Shown here piece by piece: positions 17,676-27,714 of a DNA stretch of 64,000 bases. Both the position numbers and the translations under genes were made by a program. The notes under the pieces were generated by a model. The model was not told where the DNA came from and did no database searches. It worked only from the letters and a program-made list of their open reading frames with translations. Each line of letters opens with the position of its first letter. Position 1 is the first letter of the stretch. Source of the stretch: Halorussus aquaticus (GTDB taxonomy: Archaea; Halobacteriota; Halobacteria; Halobacteriales; Haladaptataceae); the NCBI RefSeq assembly GCF_024218795.1, contig NZ_CP100400.1:1364001-1428000 (forward strand). Reading direction: 5' to 3'.

Positions 17676-18419
17676 ATGGAGTCCCCGTTCGAAGTGTTAC
17701 GTCTCGACTCCGACGCCGACGACGCCGAAATCGAGCAGGCCTACAGGGAGCGGGTGAAGGAGGCCCACCCCGACCAGGGCGGGTCGGTCGCGGAGTTTCA
17801 GGCGGTCAGGACGGCCTACGAGAGAATCAAGGCTGGCTATCGCCCGGACGAACCGATTACCGAGGGCGACAGTGCGAGCGACCGAACGCCGAGTCCGGGT
17901 TCGGCGGAGAACTCGGCGCAGGACCGCGGCCGAGCGCGCGACCGGGACCAGACGCGGAACCGCGACCAGACACGGAACCGAGCGCGAGACCCGAAGGTCT
18001 CCTCGGAGGTCACGTATCTCAACTACGACGTCCTCACGGATTTCGGGTGGGAGACCGACGACGAGGACCTGCTCCGGAAGGCGGCGGCCGAGGACCTCGA
18101 CGAGGTGGACTACGGCCAGTTCGAGGTCCAACCCGGCCAGTCGCTGCTCGAAGCGGCCGAGGACCACGACCACGCGTGGCCCTTCGCCTGCCGCGGCGGC
18201 GCGTGCGCCAACTGCGCCGTCATGCTGCTGGACGGCGAACTGTCGATGCCCGCCAGTCACGTCCTCCCGTCGGAACTGATGGAGCGCGGTATCCGGTTGT
18301 CCTGCAACGGGATGCCCGTCACCGCCGAACTGACGGTCTTGTACAACATCAAGCACATGCCGGAACTGGAGGACCTGCTGTTGCCGCCGGACCCGTTCGA
18401 GAACGCGTACTCGGACTGA
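17676..18419 (+). CDS. J-domain / 2Fe-2S ferredoxin fusion protein
   Basis: A 247-residue two-domain protein. Residues 1-55 form a DnaJ-type J domain with HPD at 31-33. A charged, Arg/Asp-rich linker follows (about 60-110), then a plant/halobacterial-type ferredoxin with cluster ligands C172, C177, C180 and C210 (CRGGACANC and RLSC). The ferredoxin domain would carry electrons; the J domain suggests contact with an Hsp70, perhaps for cluster assembly or protein quality control. Similar fusions are annotated in other haloarchaea. The ATG right after an in-frame GTG is used as start. Confidence 0.88.
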   Translation: MESPFEVLRLDSDADDAEIEQAYRERVKEAHPDQGGSVAEFQAVRTAYERIKAGYRPDEPITEGDSASDRTPSPGSAENSAQDRGRARDRDQTRNRDQTRNRARDPKVSSEVTYLNYDVLTDFGWETDDEDLLRKAAAEDLDEVDYGQFEVQPGQSLLEAAEDHDHAWPFACRGGACANCAVMLLDGELSMPASHVLPSELMERGIRLSCNGMPVTAELTVLYNIKHMPELEDLLLPPDPFENAYSD

Positions 18420-18483
18420 CGTCGCCCGGAAACTGCTGTGTCCGTTCCGAGCGCGACCGGCGGCGGTCGCGCCGTCCTCCGTC

Positions 18484-19539
18484 TTACTCTTCCGCGAAGT
18501 CCAGCACCACTTCCGACGCCTCGTAGTCCTCGACGAACGCGCCGTCGCCGCCGACGCTGTAGCGTCCGGCCCCGGTCTCGACCACCAGCGCGGCCTCCAC
18601 CGGGAAGGAGTTGTTCGCGGGTTCGACCAGTCCCTGCCGCACCGCGACGACCTGCCCCTCGATTTCGCCGGGACCGTCGTCGCCGTCGGTCGGTTGCCCG
18701 CGGACGGTTGCGACCAGTTCCCGCCCCGTCCGGAGGTGGAGCGTCGCCTGCAGGACCGCCTGCCGGAAGTCGTCGTACGTCTCGGGCAGGTCGTGGGCGT
18801 CGGCGACGTACACCTCCTGAGCCATCGGCCAGTAGTTGCCGAAGAACGAACCGATCATGACGGGCGCGAGTTGGCGCTGGGTGAACGCGATGGCGCGCTC
18901 ACCGCTGTTCGACCGGGCTATCATCTCGGGCGGGGCGACGATGCTCCGGGTCCGGTCCGCGGTAATCATCGTCGGCATCGACTCCTCCCACGCGCGAGCG
19001 ACCGTGGCGAGACCGTCGAGTCCGAGGTCCGCGCCGGGGTCGGCCCCCGTGACGACCAGCAGGACGAGGACGCCGCGGTCCACGGCGTCGCGCAACTCGT
19101 CGGCAACCTCCGAGAGGTGGTCGTGGGGAACCGACAGCGTCACCTCCTCGTCGGTCTCCCGGATGAGCGCGGTGATGCGTTTGAGGACGGTCACGCGGGC
19201 CTTGATGACCTCGAACTCGTCGGACTGGGGCGCGACCCGCGAGTACCGGGATTCGAGCGCGGGTCGCATCTGCTCGGCGGTGTCGGTGAGCGCGTCCACG
19301 ACCTCCTCGGGCGGGACGGCCCTGATGGTCGTCGGGACCGAGTGGTCGTTGACCGAGACGAAACCTCGCTCCGCTAGGTCCTCGCTGACGCTGTAGACGT
19401 ACCGCTTAGAGACGCCCGCGTCGTCGGCGACGACGCTGGCCTTCGCCTCGCCGTGGTCGAGTACCGTCAGATAGATGTCTATCTCCTTGTCCGAGAAGCC
19501 GAACTCCCGGAGCAGTCGAGAGAGCGTCGGGTCGTCCAT
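18484..19539 (-). CDS. TrmB-family sugar-responsive transcription regulator
   Basis: A 351-residue regulator with an N-terminal winged helix (LLREFGFSDKEIDIYLTVL to VSKRYVYSVSEDL, about residues 8-60), a helical connector and a C-terminal effector-binding domain of about 200 residues. TrmB proteins bind sugars and repress or activate sugar uptake and glycolytic genes. Its position next to amylase, glucoamylase and the MalKEFG transporter supports control of that cluster. The effector sugar and the operator are not determined. Confidence 0.88.
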   Translation of the reverse strand: MDDPTLSRLLREFGFSDKEIDIYLTVLDHGEAKASVVADDAGVSKRYVYSVSEDLAERGFVSVNDHSVPTTIRAVPPEEVVDALTDTAEQMRPALESRYSRVAPQSDEFEVIKARVTVLKRITALIRETDEEVTLSVPHDHLSEVADELRDAVDRGVLVLLVVTGADPGADLGLDGLATVARAWEESMPTMITADRTRSIVAPPEMIARSNSGERAIAFTQRQLAPVMIGSFFGNYWPMAQEVYVADAHDLPETYDDFRQAVLQATLHLRTGRELVATVRGQPTDGDDGPGEIEGQVVAVRQGLVEPANNSFPVEAALVVETGAGRYSVGGDGAFVEDYEASEVVLDFAEE

Positions 19540-19623
19540 CGTTCACAGTTGGCCGGGGACGCCACTTAAGCGCCGCGTCTGACGCGACTACCGGGGTTCA
19601 GCGACCGGTCCTCGCTCGTTCGG

Positions 19624-21762
19624 TCAGCCCTCGCTTTCGAGGACCACGGCGTCGGCGACTTCGACTGTCGTCCCGTCGCCGGTCTCGGCGCTGCCCCCGA
19701 CGGCGACCGACGCGCCGGTCAACAGGTCGGTCTCGCCCGCGATTTCGCCGACCGCGACCTCGCGCGATTCCTCGCCGAAGTTGAGGACGACGACCACCCG
19801 CGAGTCGCCGTCGTCGCGGGCGTAGGCGACCGTCCGGTCGTCGTTCGGTCGGTCGGGGCACTCCCACTCGACGCGTTCGACGTCGCCGGTCCGCAGGACC
19901 GACCGCTCGCCGCGCAGGCGCGAGAGCCGACGGTGGAACGCGGTGAGGGCCGAATCGCCGTCGTACCACTTCATCTCGCCGCGCTGCTCGGCGACGCCCC
20001 GCTCCTGTCCGTAGTACATCATGGGCGCGCCCGGCAGGGTGAACGTCGCGGCCGCGGCCGCAGGGAGCGCCGCCCGACCGCACGCTTCGAGGTAGCGCGT
20101 CTCGTCGTGGTTCTCGACGTAGCGCAGCAGCAGCGACGACTCGGGGAACCCCTCGCGGCGGTTCGCTTCGAGCGCGTCGAACAGCGCGTCGGCGGGGGCC
20201 TCGCCCGAGCCGATGTCGCGGAGCGCGCCGTAGAGCGCGGTGTCGTAGTGAGCGTCGAACTCGTTCTCGTGGAACTGGGGGTCCCGGGGGATGGTCTCGT
20301 CGAGCAGGAAGAACTCCGAATCTTCGGACTTCACCCGGTCGCGGACCTCCTTCCAGAAGCCGTGCGGGACGCCCCACGCCACGTCGGCGCGGAAGCCGTC
20401 CACCAGCGGTGCCCACTCGTCCACCACGTCGAGCATCCACGACCTGACCGCCAGCGAGTCGTAGTCGAGGTTCGGGATGCGCGTCCAGTTGAAGTAGTAC
20501 CCCGGCGCGCCCTCGCCCGCCCAGTCCACGTCGTCGGTGTCGGTGGCGTCGCGGTCGGTCCCGGCGGGGTCGGCGGGCACGCGCTCGTAGTGGTCGGCGT
20601 ACTCGGGCACGTCCGCCGAGTGCATCTGGAACGCGGGGTGGTCCCGCGAGGTGTGGTTGACCACGAGGTCGAACACGACCCGGATTCCGGCCTCGCGGAG
20701 GCGCTCGACCAGCGACTCGAACTCCTCGCGGGTGCCGAGGTCGGTAGCGGTGTCGAAGTAGTCGGTGACGTGGTAGCCGTGGTCGGTGGGACTCTCCACG
20801 ACGGGGGTGAGCCAGAGGCAGTCCACGTCGAGCGATTCGAGGTACGGCACCCGGCGCTCAATCTCCTCGAACGTCGTCTCGACCATCTCGCCCGCGAACC
20901 GCCGCACGAATATCTGGTAGACCGTGGCGTGGCGCGCCCACTCCGGCGGGTCGTTGGGCCGCGAGACGGTCACGTCGGTCGAGTCTCTCGTATCGCCAGT
21001 CTCTGCGGCGTCGGCCGGTCGTTCGACGACCACTGTGTCGGCGACACTGTGGCGCTCGGCGACCGCGACGGCGTGGACCCGAGCACGCTCCGGCAGGTCC
21101 GCGACCGGCACGCGGAGTTCGCTCCCGTCCCGGGTCGCGGCCGACTCGGCCAACTCGTCGCGGTCGTCCAGCCAGAACTCCACGTCCGGGTCGCTCCCGT
21201 CCGGGGCGGCCTCCGCGCTCGCTGTCACGACGAGCGTCTCGCCCTCGACGCTCGCGTCGAGATGGACGCGCGGACGCCCGGGACCGGGGACCGAGACCTC
21301 GACGGTGTGGGAGTGCTCGAAGTCGTCGTTGACCACGCAGATGCCCTCGTGGTCGCCCGGCGGGAGGTCGAACTCCGCGACGTAGCTGTCGCCCTCGCGA
21401 CCCATCCTGTCGCGACCGAGCGTGTACTCGTTGAACGGCCCGGTGAGCGAGACGCACGTTATCTCCTCGGCCGGGAGCGGGAGGTCGGCTATCGGCGCGC
21501 GGAACTCGACGGCTCGCCGGGGGTCGGGGAACGCCCGGAGAATCTGGCGGTGGGTCCCGTCGGGGGCGTCCAGTTCGAGCGCGTAGACGCCGGGAACGTC
21601 CGGTTCGAGGTGGACGACCGCGCCGTCGCCGACGGTAACGTCGCTGTCGTCGGGTCGGTCGCGGACGCGCCACGAGAACCGACCGTCGGCGTCCGGGCGG
21701 CGGGGCGCGAGTTCGACGGACTCCCCGACGTGAGCGAATCTGGGTGGTCCGGGTTCGTGCAT
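19624..21762 (-). CDS. GH13 alpha-amylase/cyclomaltodextrinase-type hydrolase, cytoplasmic
   Basis: A 712-residue enzyme. An N-terminal beta-rich region (residues 1 to about 300) precedes the GH13 barrel. Catalytic motifs are DLVVNHTS (region I), GFRADVAWG (nucleophile Asp near 457), LLDETI (acid/base Glu near 487) and VENHDETR (region IV Asp near 552). It would hydrolyse alpha-1,4 links in maltodextrins or cyclodextrins. There is no signal peptide, so it is predicted to act inside the cell. MHEPGPPRF is chosen as start because the upstream extension lies in the divergent promoter region. Confidence 0.88.
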   Translation of the reverse strand: MHEPGPPRFAHVGESVELAPRRPDADGRFSWRVRDRPDDSDVTVGDGAVVHLEPDVPGVYALELDAPDGTHRQILRAFPDPRRAVEFRAPIADLPLPAEEITCVSLTGPFNEYTLGRDRMGREGDSYVAEFDLPPGDHEGICVVNDDFEHSHTVEVSVPGPGRPRVHLDASVEGETLVVTASAEAAPDGSDPDVEFWLDDRDELAESAATRDGSELRVPVADLPERARVHAVAVAERHSVADTVVVERPADAAETGDTRDSTDVTVSRPNDPPEWARHATVYQIFVRRFAGEMVETTFEEIERRVPYLESLDVDCLWLTPVVESPTDHGYHVTDYFDTATDLGTREEFESLVERLREAGIRVVFDLVVNHTSRDHPAFQMHSADVPEYADHYERVPADPAGTDRDATDTDDVDWAGEGAPGYYFNWTRIPNLDYDSLAVRSWMLDVVDEWAPLVDGFRADVAWGVPHGFWKEVRDRVKSEDSEFFLLDETIPRDPQFHENEFDAHYDTALYGALRDIGSGEAPADALFDALEANRREGFPESSLLLRYVENHDETRYLEACGRAALPAAAAATFTLPGAPMMYYGQERGVAEQRGEMKWYDGDSALTAFHRRLSRLRGERSVLRTGDVERVEWECPDRPNDDRTVAYARDDGDSRVVVVLNFGEESREVAVGEIAGETDLLTGASVAVGGSAETGDGTTVEVADAVVLESEG

Positions 21763-21868
21763 ACGCCAACCGCCCGGGCCGACGCACTTCACTGTTCCGT
21801 TACGTGTGTATGTGTGAACAACAATTACACCAAAGGTTATTAACGAAGCCGCCACGTTCGTTCCGCCA
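21763..21868. promoter_or_regulatory. Divergent control region between amylase and glucoamylase genes
   Basis: A 106-bp region separating two divergent starts. It is AT-rich for this genome (gtgtatgtgtgaacaacaattacaccaaaggttattaac) and holds TATA-like boxes near 21835-21843. A TrmB operator would be expected here, but no clear palindrome was identified. Confidence 0.5.
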
Positions 21869-23992
21869 ATGCAACTCCGCGACGCTCTCGACGACTTCAA
21901 ACGTCACGAGGGCCACGACACGCGTTTCCCTGGCGAGCGCCGGACGACGACCGGGCGGTTCTCCGGGTTCACCCCCGCGAACGGGGACGGTCGATTGGTC
22001 CACGTGGACCGTGACGGCGGCCCCCGGGACTTCGGTTCGCCGCTCACGGGTCGCAACGGACTGGACACGTCCCGACTCGGCGTCCGACGCGACGGCGACC
22101 TGCTGTGGTTCGACGACTGCGAGACGGTCTCCCAGTCGTACGCTGGCGAGACGACGCTCGTGATCACCGAACACCGACTGCCCGACGAGGCCGGAGGAGC
22201 GACCCTCACTCAGTACGACCTCACTCTCGGGCGCGCGCACGTGACTCACGTGGTAAGCGAGAACGCGGACGCCGGAACGCTGGTCGGGTTCCTCGGCTTC
22301 GGACCCGACGGGCGCGACACCGGCGTCGCGCAACTCCGCCACGCCGACGCCGTCGAACTCTACCACGACGCCGAACACGACTACGTGGCCAGCGCGACCG
22401 GATTCGACGCCGCGCGGGGGTGCGTCCCCGCCGACTTCGCGCGACTGCTCGACGCCGACCCCGTCGAGCGACCGCTGGCCGAGGAGGCCGGTCGCCGGGA
22501 GGAGGCGAGTCTGAGCGGCGACCTGTTCTGCGAACTCCCCTTCGAGGACGGCGCGGCGACGCTCGTGACGCTCCTGACCGACGCGACCCGGACCGACCGT
22601 GAGGCGGCGCTCGACCGACTCGCCGAGGTGGTCGCCGAGTACGACGGCGCGGAGTCCCTGAAGCGGGCCGCCAGCGACCGCGCACCGCGCACCCCGGACG
22701 ACCTGCCCCGACGCGACGCGGTGGCGGCCGACCTCCGGGTCGTCGGCATGCTGTCGGCCCCGACCGGTCTCCGCATCGCCGGGCCGGAGTTCGACCCCTA
22801 CTACGCTCACTCGGGCGGGTACGGCTACACGTGGTTCCGCGACGACGCCGAGATATCGCGGTTCCTCCTGCGCGCGGACCGCCAGTTCGACCTCGGACTC
22901 GACGACTGGCACGCCCGGAGCGCCGAGAGCTACTGCGAGACCCAACTCGCCGACGGGACGTGGCCCCACCGCGTCTGGCCGCGGAACCGCACGCTCGCGC
23001 CGGGGTGGGCCAACAGCCACCTCGCGGTCGGCGGCGACACCGACTACAGCGAGTATCAGGCCGACCAGACCGCCAGCGTCGTCGCGTTCCTCGCGGACGC
23101 GCTCCCCGAACTCGACGCCGACCTCGCCGAGAGGACGACCGGGACGCTCGCGGACGCGCTCGACGGACTCGACCGGACCGTCGAGTCCGACGGTCTCCCC
23201 GTGGCCTGCCAGAACGCGTGGGAGGACGCCACGGGCCGGTTCGCCCACACCGCCGCGACGTTCCTCGAAGCGTACGCCGCGGTCGCCGCCGCGGACGGCG
23301 ACCTCCCGGCGAGCGCGGCCGACCTGTCCGACCGCGCCGCCGAGCAGGCCGACCGCGTCTACGAGGCGCTCGACGACCTCTGGGTCCCCGAGCGCGGCAT
23401 CTACGGCTACCGACTCGTCACCGAGACCGACGGCGACGGTTCGCCCGACCACCTCGAACCGGGTGCCCTCGACACTCGATGTGACTCGGGGTCGCTCGCG
23501 CTGGCGAGCGCGCACCTCGCGTACGCCCGCGTGAGCGAGGTGGACGACCGCCGCCTCGACAGGGTGGTCTCGCACGTCCGGACGGTCGTGGACGAACTCC
23601 ACCGCGACCCGCCGGAGAGTTCGGTCCGCGGTCTCGCGCGCTACGAGGGCGACGACTGGCGGGCGCGCTCGCAGGACGACGAGAAGATATGGACGGTCTC
23701 GACCGCGTGGGGCGCGTTCGCCTGCGCGAACCTCGCGGCGCTGCTGGACGACCGGGGCGACCGCCGCGCCGAGGAGTTCGCGGCGACGGCCCGCGACCTG
23801 CTCGGACTCGTCCTCCCCGACGGAGTTCTCTGTCCGGGCGGGGCGCTGCTCCCCGAGCAAGTGTTCGACGACGGGACGCCCGACAGCGCCACACCGCTGG
23901 GGTGGCCACACGCGCTTCGGACGACGACGCTCGCACTGCTGGCCCAGCGCGACGCGTCGGTCGAGGAACCGGCCGCAGTCCCCGAAGAGTAG
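21869..23992 (+). CDS. GH15 glucoamylase-type glucohydrolase, cytoplasmic
   Basis: A 707-residue enzyme. The N-terminal half is a beta-sandwich (about residues 1-270) as in archaeal glucoamylases, and the C-terminal half is an (alpha/alpha)6 barrel containing GYGYTWFRDDAEISRF near residue 318 and EYQADQTASVVAF near 395. It would release glucose from the non-reducing ends of maltodextrins. There is no export signal, which fits intracellular use of imported oligosaccharides together with the divergent GH13 enzyme. Confidence 0.85.
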   Translation: MQLRDALDDFKRHEGHDTRFPGERRTTTGRFSGFTPANGDGRLVHVDRDGGPRDFGSPLTGRNGLDTSRLGVRRDGDLLWFDDCETVSQSYAGETTLVITEHRLPDEAGGATLTQYDLTLGRAHVTHVVSENADAGTLVGFLGFGPDGRDTGVAQLRHADAVELYHDAEHDYVASATGFDAARGCVPADFARLLDADPVERPLAEEAGRREEASLSGDLFCELPFEDGAATLVTLLTDATRTDREAALDRLAEVVAEYDGAESLKRAASDRAPRTPDDLPRRDAVAADLRVVGMLSAPTGLRIAGPEFDPYYAHSGGYGYTWFRDDAEISRFLLRADRQFDLGLDDWHARSAESYCETQLADGTWPHRVWPRNRTLAPGWANSHLAVGGDTDYSEYQADQTASVVAFLADALPELDADLAERTTGTLADALDGLDRTVESDGLPVACQNAWEDATGRFAHTAATFLEAYAAVAAADGDLPASAADLSDRAAEQADRVYEALDDLWVPERGIYGYRLVTETDGDGSPDHLEPGALDTRCDSGSLALASAHLAYARVSEVDDRRLDRVVSHVRTVVDELHRDPPESSVRGLARYEGDDWRARSQDDEKIWTVSTAWGAFACANLAALLDDRGDRRAEEFAATARDLLGLVLPDGVLCPGGALLPEQVFDDGTPDSATPLGWPHALRTTTLALLAQRDASVEEPAAVPEE

Positions 23993-24045
23993 AAAACTTC
24001 GAGAGAAGGAGGCTCGCGCTCAGATTTTCCGCGTCACGGCGTCGC

Positions 24046-25170
24046 TCAGACCGTCGGGGCCGCCGACCGCTCGGTCTCGTACAGCAGCGACTCGCCGTCG
24101 TCGGCGTCGAAGAAGTGGAGGTCCGACGCGTCGAACGCGACGTGAATCGACTCGCCCTGTTCCGGTTCCACGTCGGAGGCGACTCGCGCGATGAAGTCCT
24201 CGCCGACGCCGAGGTGGAGGTAGTTGTCCGACCCGACGGGTTCGATGACCTCGACCGTCGTCTCGACGGCGTTGCGCCCCGGCCCGGAGACCGACACGTC
24301 CTCGGGTCGGATACCGATTCGAACCCGGTCGCGGCCCCCGACCGCGTCCCGCAGGCGCTCGTCGGTGAGTTCGTAGTCGAACCCGTCCTCCCCGACGAGT
24401 CGGGTCGTCGCGCCGTCGTCCTCGACGCGCACCGTCAGGAAGTTCATGCTCGGCGACCCGATGAACCCGCCGACGAACTCGTTGGCCGGGTCGTCGTACA
24501 CCTCCTTGGGGACTCCGGTCTGCTGGAGTTCGCCGCCGTCGAGGATGACGATGCGGTCGCCCATCGTCATCGCCTCCTCTTGGTCGTGTGTCACGTAGAC
24601 CGAGGTCGTCTCGAGTTCGTTCTGGAGTCGCTGAATCTCGGTCCGCATCGTCGTCCGGAGTTTGGCGTCGAGGTTCGACAGCGGTTCGTCGAACAGGAAC
24701 ACGTCCGGGTCGCGCACGATGGCCCGGCCCAGCGCGACGCGCTGTTTCTGACCGCCCGAGAGTTCGTCGGGTTTCTTGTCCAGCAGGTCCTCGATACCCA
24801 TCATCTCGGCCGTCTCGCGCACCGTCTCGCGGCGCTCGTCCTTCGAGAGGTCGGTGCTCATCCGGAGACCGAACGCCATGTTCTGATCGACCGTCTTGTG
24901 GGGGTAGAGCGCGTAGTTCTGGAACACCATCGCCACGTCGCGCTTGCGTGCGTGGACGTCCGTCACGTCCTCCCCGCCTATCGCGATGCGGCCCGAAGTC
25001 GGGCGTTCGAGTCCCGCAATCATCCGCAGGGTGGTGGATTTCCCGCACCCCGACGGGCCGACCACGGTGACGAACTCCCCGTCGTCCACGTCCAAGTCGA
25101 TGTCCTCCACGGCCACTATCTGCCCGTTAGTGTACTCCTTTCTGAGGTCGTCCAGCGTTACTGTCGCCAT
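24046..25170 (-). CDS. malK: Sugar ABC transporter ATP-binding protein (MalK/UgpC family)
   Basis: A 374-residue ATPase energising MalF/MalG-type uptake. Walker A is GPSGCGKST (about 38), the signature LSGGQKQRVALGRAI (about 136), Walker B VFLFDEPLSNLDAK, and the H-loop THDQEEAMTM. A C-terminal TOBE/OB regulatory region (about residues 240-374) is typical of MalK. The start MATVTLDDLRKEY was selected; the reading frame remains open upstream with arginine-rich non-homologous sequence. It is divergent from the substrate-binding-protein gene. Confidence 0.9.
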   Translation of the reverse strand: MATVTLDDLRKEYTNGQIVAVEDIDLDVDDGEFVTVVGPSGCGKSTTLRMIAGLERPTSGRIAIGGEDVTDVHARKRDVAMVFQNYALYPHKTVDQNMAFGLRMSTDLSKDERRETVRETAEMMGIEDLLDKKPDELSGGQKQRVALGRAIVRDPDVFLFDEPLSNLDAKLRTTMRTEIQRLQNELETTSVYVTHDQEEAMTMGDRIVILDGGELQQTGVPKEVYDDPANEFVGGFIGSPSMNFLTVRVEDDGATTRLVGEDGFDYELTDERLRDAVGGRDRVRIGIRPEDVSVSGPGRNAVETTVEVIEPVGSDNYLHLGVGEDFIARVASDVEPEQGESIHVAFDASDLHFFDADDGESLLYETERSAAPTV

Positions 25171-25449
25171 CCTTCTCCGTGCGTACGTCCCCCACGGTTT
25201 AGTTCTTGTCCTCTTCGATGAATGTGTGACGCAATATTTCGTCGTCTCTTGGAACGGCGGCCGTCCAGTCGTTCGGGTCGCCGCCCGAGTGAGACCGACG
25301 GTTTTACACTCTACGACGCGACGGGGAGTACGAAACGACGGTTCTCGGCGGGCGGTGGGGGCTTCGGGAAACGGACGTCTCGCGTGAAAGACCATGTGGA
25401 AATCCAAGGCTTTAAGTTATGAACTACTAATTCAACACTTATTCACCCC
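25171..25449. promoter_or_regulatory. Divergent malK/malE promoter region
   Basis: A 279-bp region between divergent transporter genes. The malE side has an AT-rich block (ggctttaagttatgaactactaattcaacac, about 25408-25440) with a TATA-like tttaag about 40 bp upstream of the ATG. No other gene is supported here. Confidence 0.5.
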
Positions 25450-26739
25450 ATGACAATGAATCGCAGAAAAGCCCTCAAGAGCATCGGTGTGACGGGCATT
25501 ATCGGTGGTCTCGCGGGCTGCGCGAGCGTTCAGGAACAGAACGAGACGACGACGTCCGGCGACGGCGGCGCTGACGACACTACTGCCGGAGACGACTCCG
25601 GGACGACCACCGAGTCCGGTCCCGCGGGGACCGCGAAAGCGTGGTACCGCCTGCAGAACACGGAGCTAGAGGCGCGCAAGGCCGCGTTGAAACAGTTCAA
25701 CGACGACTCCAAGCACACCGTCGAGGGGTCGGACGTCTCGGACCTGAAGAAGAAGACCACGAGCGCGATTCCGGCCGGACAGGGACCGCATCTGTTCGAC
25801 TGGGCGCACGACTGGGTGGGCGACTACTACCAGCGCGGGTTCGTCACCGACCGGAGCGACCAACTGAACGTGGACCTCGGCACCTACACCGACGCCGCGG
25901 CCGAGGCCGTCCAATTCGAGGGGAACGTGGTCGGACTCCCGTACGCCGCCGAGACGGTGTCGCTCGTCTACAACGAGGAGATGGTGGACCAACCGCCGGA
26001 GACCGTCGCCGACATGAAGTCGGTGATGGACGAACACCACGACCCCGAGAACAACACGTACGGCCTGAGCTACCCGTTCGACCCCTACTTCGTCAGCGCG
26101 TGGGCGCAGTCGTTCGGCGGCTACTACTTCGACCCCGAGAACGACCCGATGCTCGGTCTGACCCAATCCGAGACCGTGAAGGGAATCCAGTTCGCGCTCG
26201 ACAACTTCAAGCCTTTCATGCCGAACGACCCCAGCTACGAGGCGCAGGCCGCCCCGTTCTCGGAGGGTAACGCGGCGTTCGCCATCAACGGTCCGTGGTA
26301 CCTGAGTACGCTGAAGGAGAAGGGCGTGGACTTCGGCGTCGCGAAGCTCCCTTCGCCGGAGGGCGGCGAGGCCCGACCGCTCACCGGCATCCAGATGTGG
26401 TACTTCGCGAAGGCCATGGGCGAAGACGACGCCGACACCGCCGCGGCGCAGTCGTTCGCCGAGTGGTACACCACCAACGAGGACCTGCTCGAGAAGGCCG
26501 CCAAGAATCAGGGGAGCATCCCGGTTCTCGAAAGTCTCGCGGGGAGCGACGCGCTCCCCTCGGACGTCCGGGCCTTCTCCGAGACGGTCCAGCAGGGCGC
26601 CCCGATGCCGACCCATCCGAAGATGGGGAAGGTGTGGCAACCGCTCACCGACGCGCTCACCAAGGTGTTCAACGGCGACGCGGGCGTCGAGGCGGCGATG
26701 AAACAGGCCGAGAAGACCGTCCGAGAGAACTGGGAGTAG
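25450..26739 (+). CDS. malE: Sugar ABC transporter substrate-binding lipoprotein
   Basis: A 429-residue extracytoplasmic binder. The N-terminus NRRKALKSIG (Tat-like arginines) with the lipobox GLAGC (Cys24-25) predicts lipid anchoring. A Ser/Thr/Asp-rich linker is at about residues 30-60. The rest is a family 1 periplasmic-type binding fold, with maltodextrin-binder motifs such as YAAETVSLVYN and AAFAINGPWYLS. It heads the malE-malF-malG operon, 10 bp before malF. The sugar is probably maltodextrin, given the neighbouring glycosidases. Confidence 0.9.
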   Translation: MTMNRRKALKSIGVTGIIGGLAGCASVQEQNETTTSGDGGADDTTAGDDSGTTTESGPAGTAKAWYRLQNTELEARKAALKQFNDDSKHTVEGSDVSDLKKKTTSAIPAGQGPHLFDWAHDWVGDYYQRGFVTDRSDQLNVDLGTYTDAAAEAVQFEGNVVGLPYAAETVSLVYNEEMVDQPPETVADMKSVMDEHHDPENNTYGLSYPFDPYFVSAWAQSFGGYYFDPENDPMLGLTQSETVKGIQFALDNFKPFMPNDPSYEAQAAPFSEGNAAFAINGPWYLSTLKEKGVDFGVAKLPSPEGGEARPLTGIQMWYFAKAMGEDDADTAAAQSFAEWYTTNEDLLEKAAKNQGSIPVLESLAGSDALPSDVRAFSETVQQGAPMPTHPKMGKVWQPLTDALTKVFNGDAGVEAAMKQAEKTVRENWE

Positions 26740-26748
26740 ACCGAACTC

Positions 26749-27714
26749 ATGAGTACTGCCTCTCGCGTCGCCCGGCGCGTCGAGGACGTGCCGTTCCTCG
26801 AACGAGAAGACGCGTCGCTGTTGCTCGTCCTCCCGGGACTGTTCGTCTTCTCGGCGTTCATGCTGTTCCCCATCCTCTACCTGTTGGGTATCTCGTTCAC
26901 GAACGCCGAACCGTCGAACCTGTTCGCGGGCGACGGCGCGCTGTCGGTGCTGACCTTCGGGGAGGCGGCGTTCGTCGGCGTCCGCAACTACGTCGCGGTG
27001 CTGACCGACCCGAACTTCTGGAACTCGTTCGGCGTCACGTGGCTGTTCGTCGCCACGAGCGTCACGCTGAAGATAACCCTGAGCATCGGCGTCGCGCTCA
27101 TCGTCACCGGCGACCGGGTCCGTGGCAAGCGCCTGATGCGCTCGCTCATCATCATCCCGATGGGTCTGCCCGCCATCTTCACCATCACGGTGTGGCGGGG
27201 CATCTTCAGTTCGGCGGAGTTCGGACTGGCGAACCAACTCCTCGGCGCGCTGGGGTTCTCGTCGGTGTCGTGGCTGAGCGACCGCTGGATGGCGTTCCTC
27301 GCGTACAACGTCACGGAGGCGTGGCTGGCGTACCCGTTCATGGTCATCATCACCGTGAGCGCGCTGCAGGACGTCTCGGAGGAACTGCACGAGGCCGCGA
27401 AGGTGGACGGCGCGGGCTACCTCGCCCGGTTCCTCCACGTCACGCTGCCGTCCATCAAGCGCCCGGTGCTGTTCGCGTCCATCCTCACGGCCGCCGCCTC
27501 GTTCCAGCAGTTCCTCATCCCGTACGTGTTCAATCAGGGCGGCCCGGCGCGCGCGAACGAACTCATGGTCGTCTACGGCTACCGCGAGGCGTTCACCTAC
27601 TTCCAGTACGGACAGGGTGCCGCGATTAGCCTCGTCGCCGTCGCGTTCATCGGCGTGTTCATGTGGCTGAACGTCAAGCGCGGCAAACTCGCCGACGGGG
27701 TGAACGACGCGTGA
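26749..27714 (+). CDS. malF: Sugar ABC transporter permease (MalF type)
   Basis: A 321-residue permease with about six membrane helices. The EAA loop ELHEAAKVDGAGYLARF, near residue 213, contacts MalK. The start is 10 bp after the malE stop. The TGA overlaps the GTG start of the next permease by 4 bp (GTGA). Confidence 0.9.
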   Translation: MSTASRVARRVEDVPFLEREDASLLLVLPGLFVFSAFMLFPILYLLGISFTNAEPSNLFAGDGALSVLTFGEAAFVGVRNYVAVLTDPNFWNSFGVTWLFVATSVTLKITLSIGVALIVTGDRVRGKRLMRSLIIIPMGLPAIFTITVWRGIFSSAEFGLANQLLGALGFSSVSWLSDRWMAFLAYNVTEAWLAYPFMVIITVSALQDVSEELHEAAKVDGAGYLARFLHVTLPSIKRPVLFASILTAAASFQQFLIPYVFNQGGPARANELMVVYGYREAFTYFQYGQGAAISLVAVAFIGVFMWLNVKRGKLADGVNDA

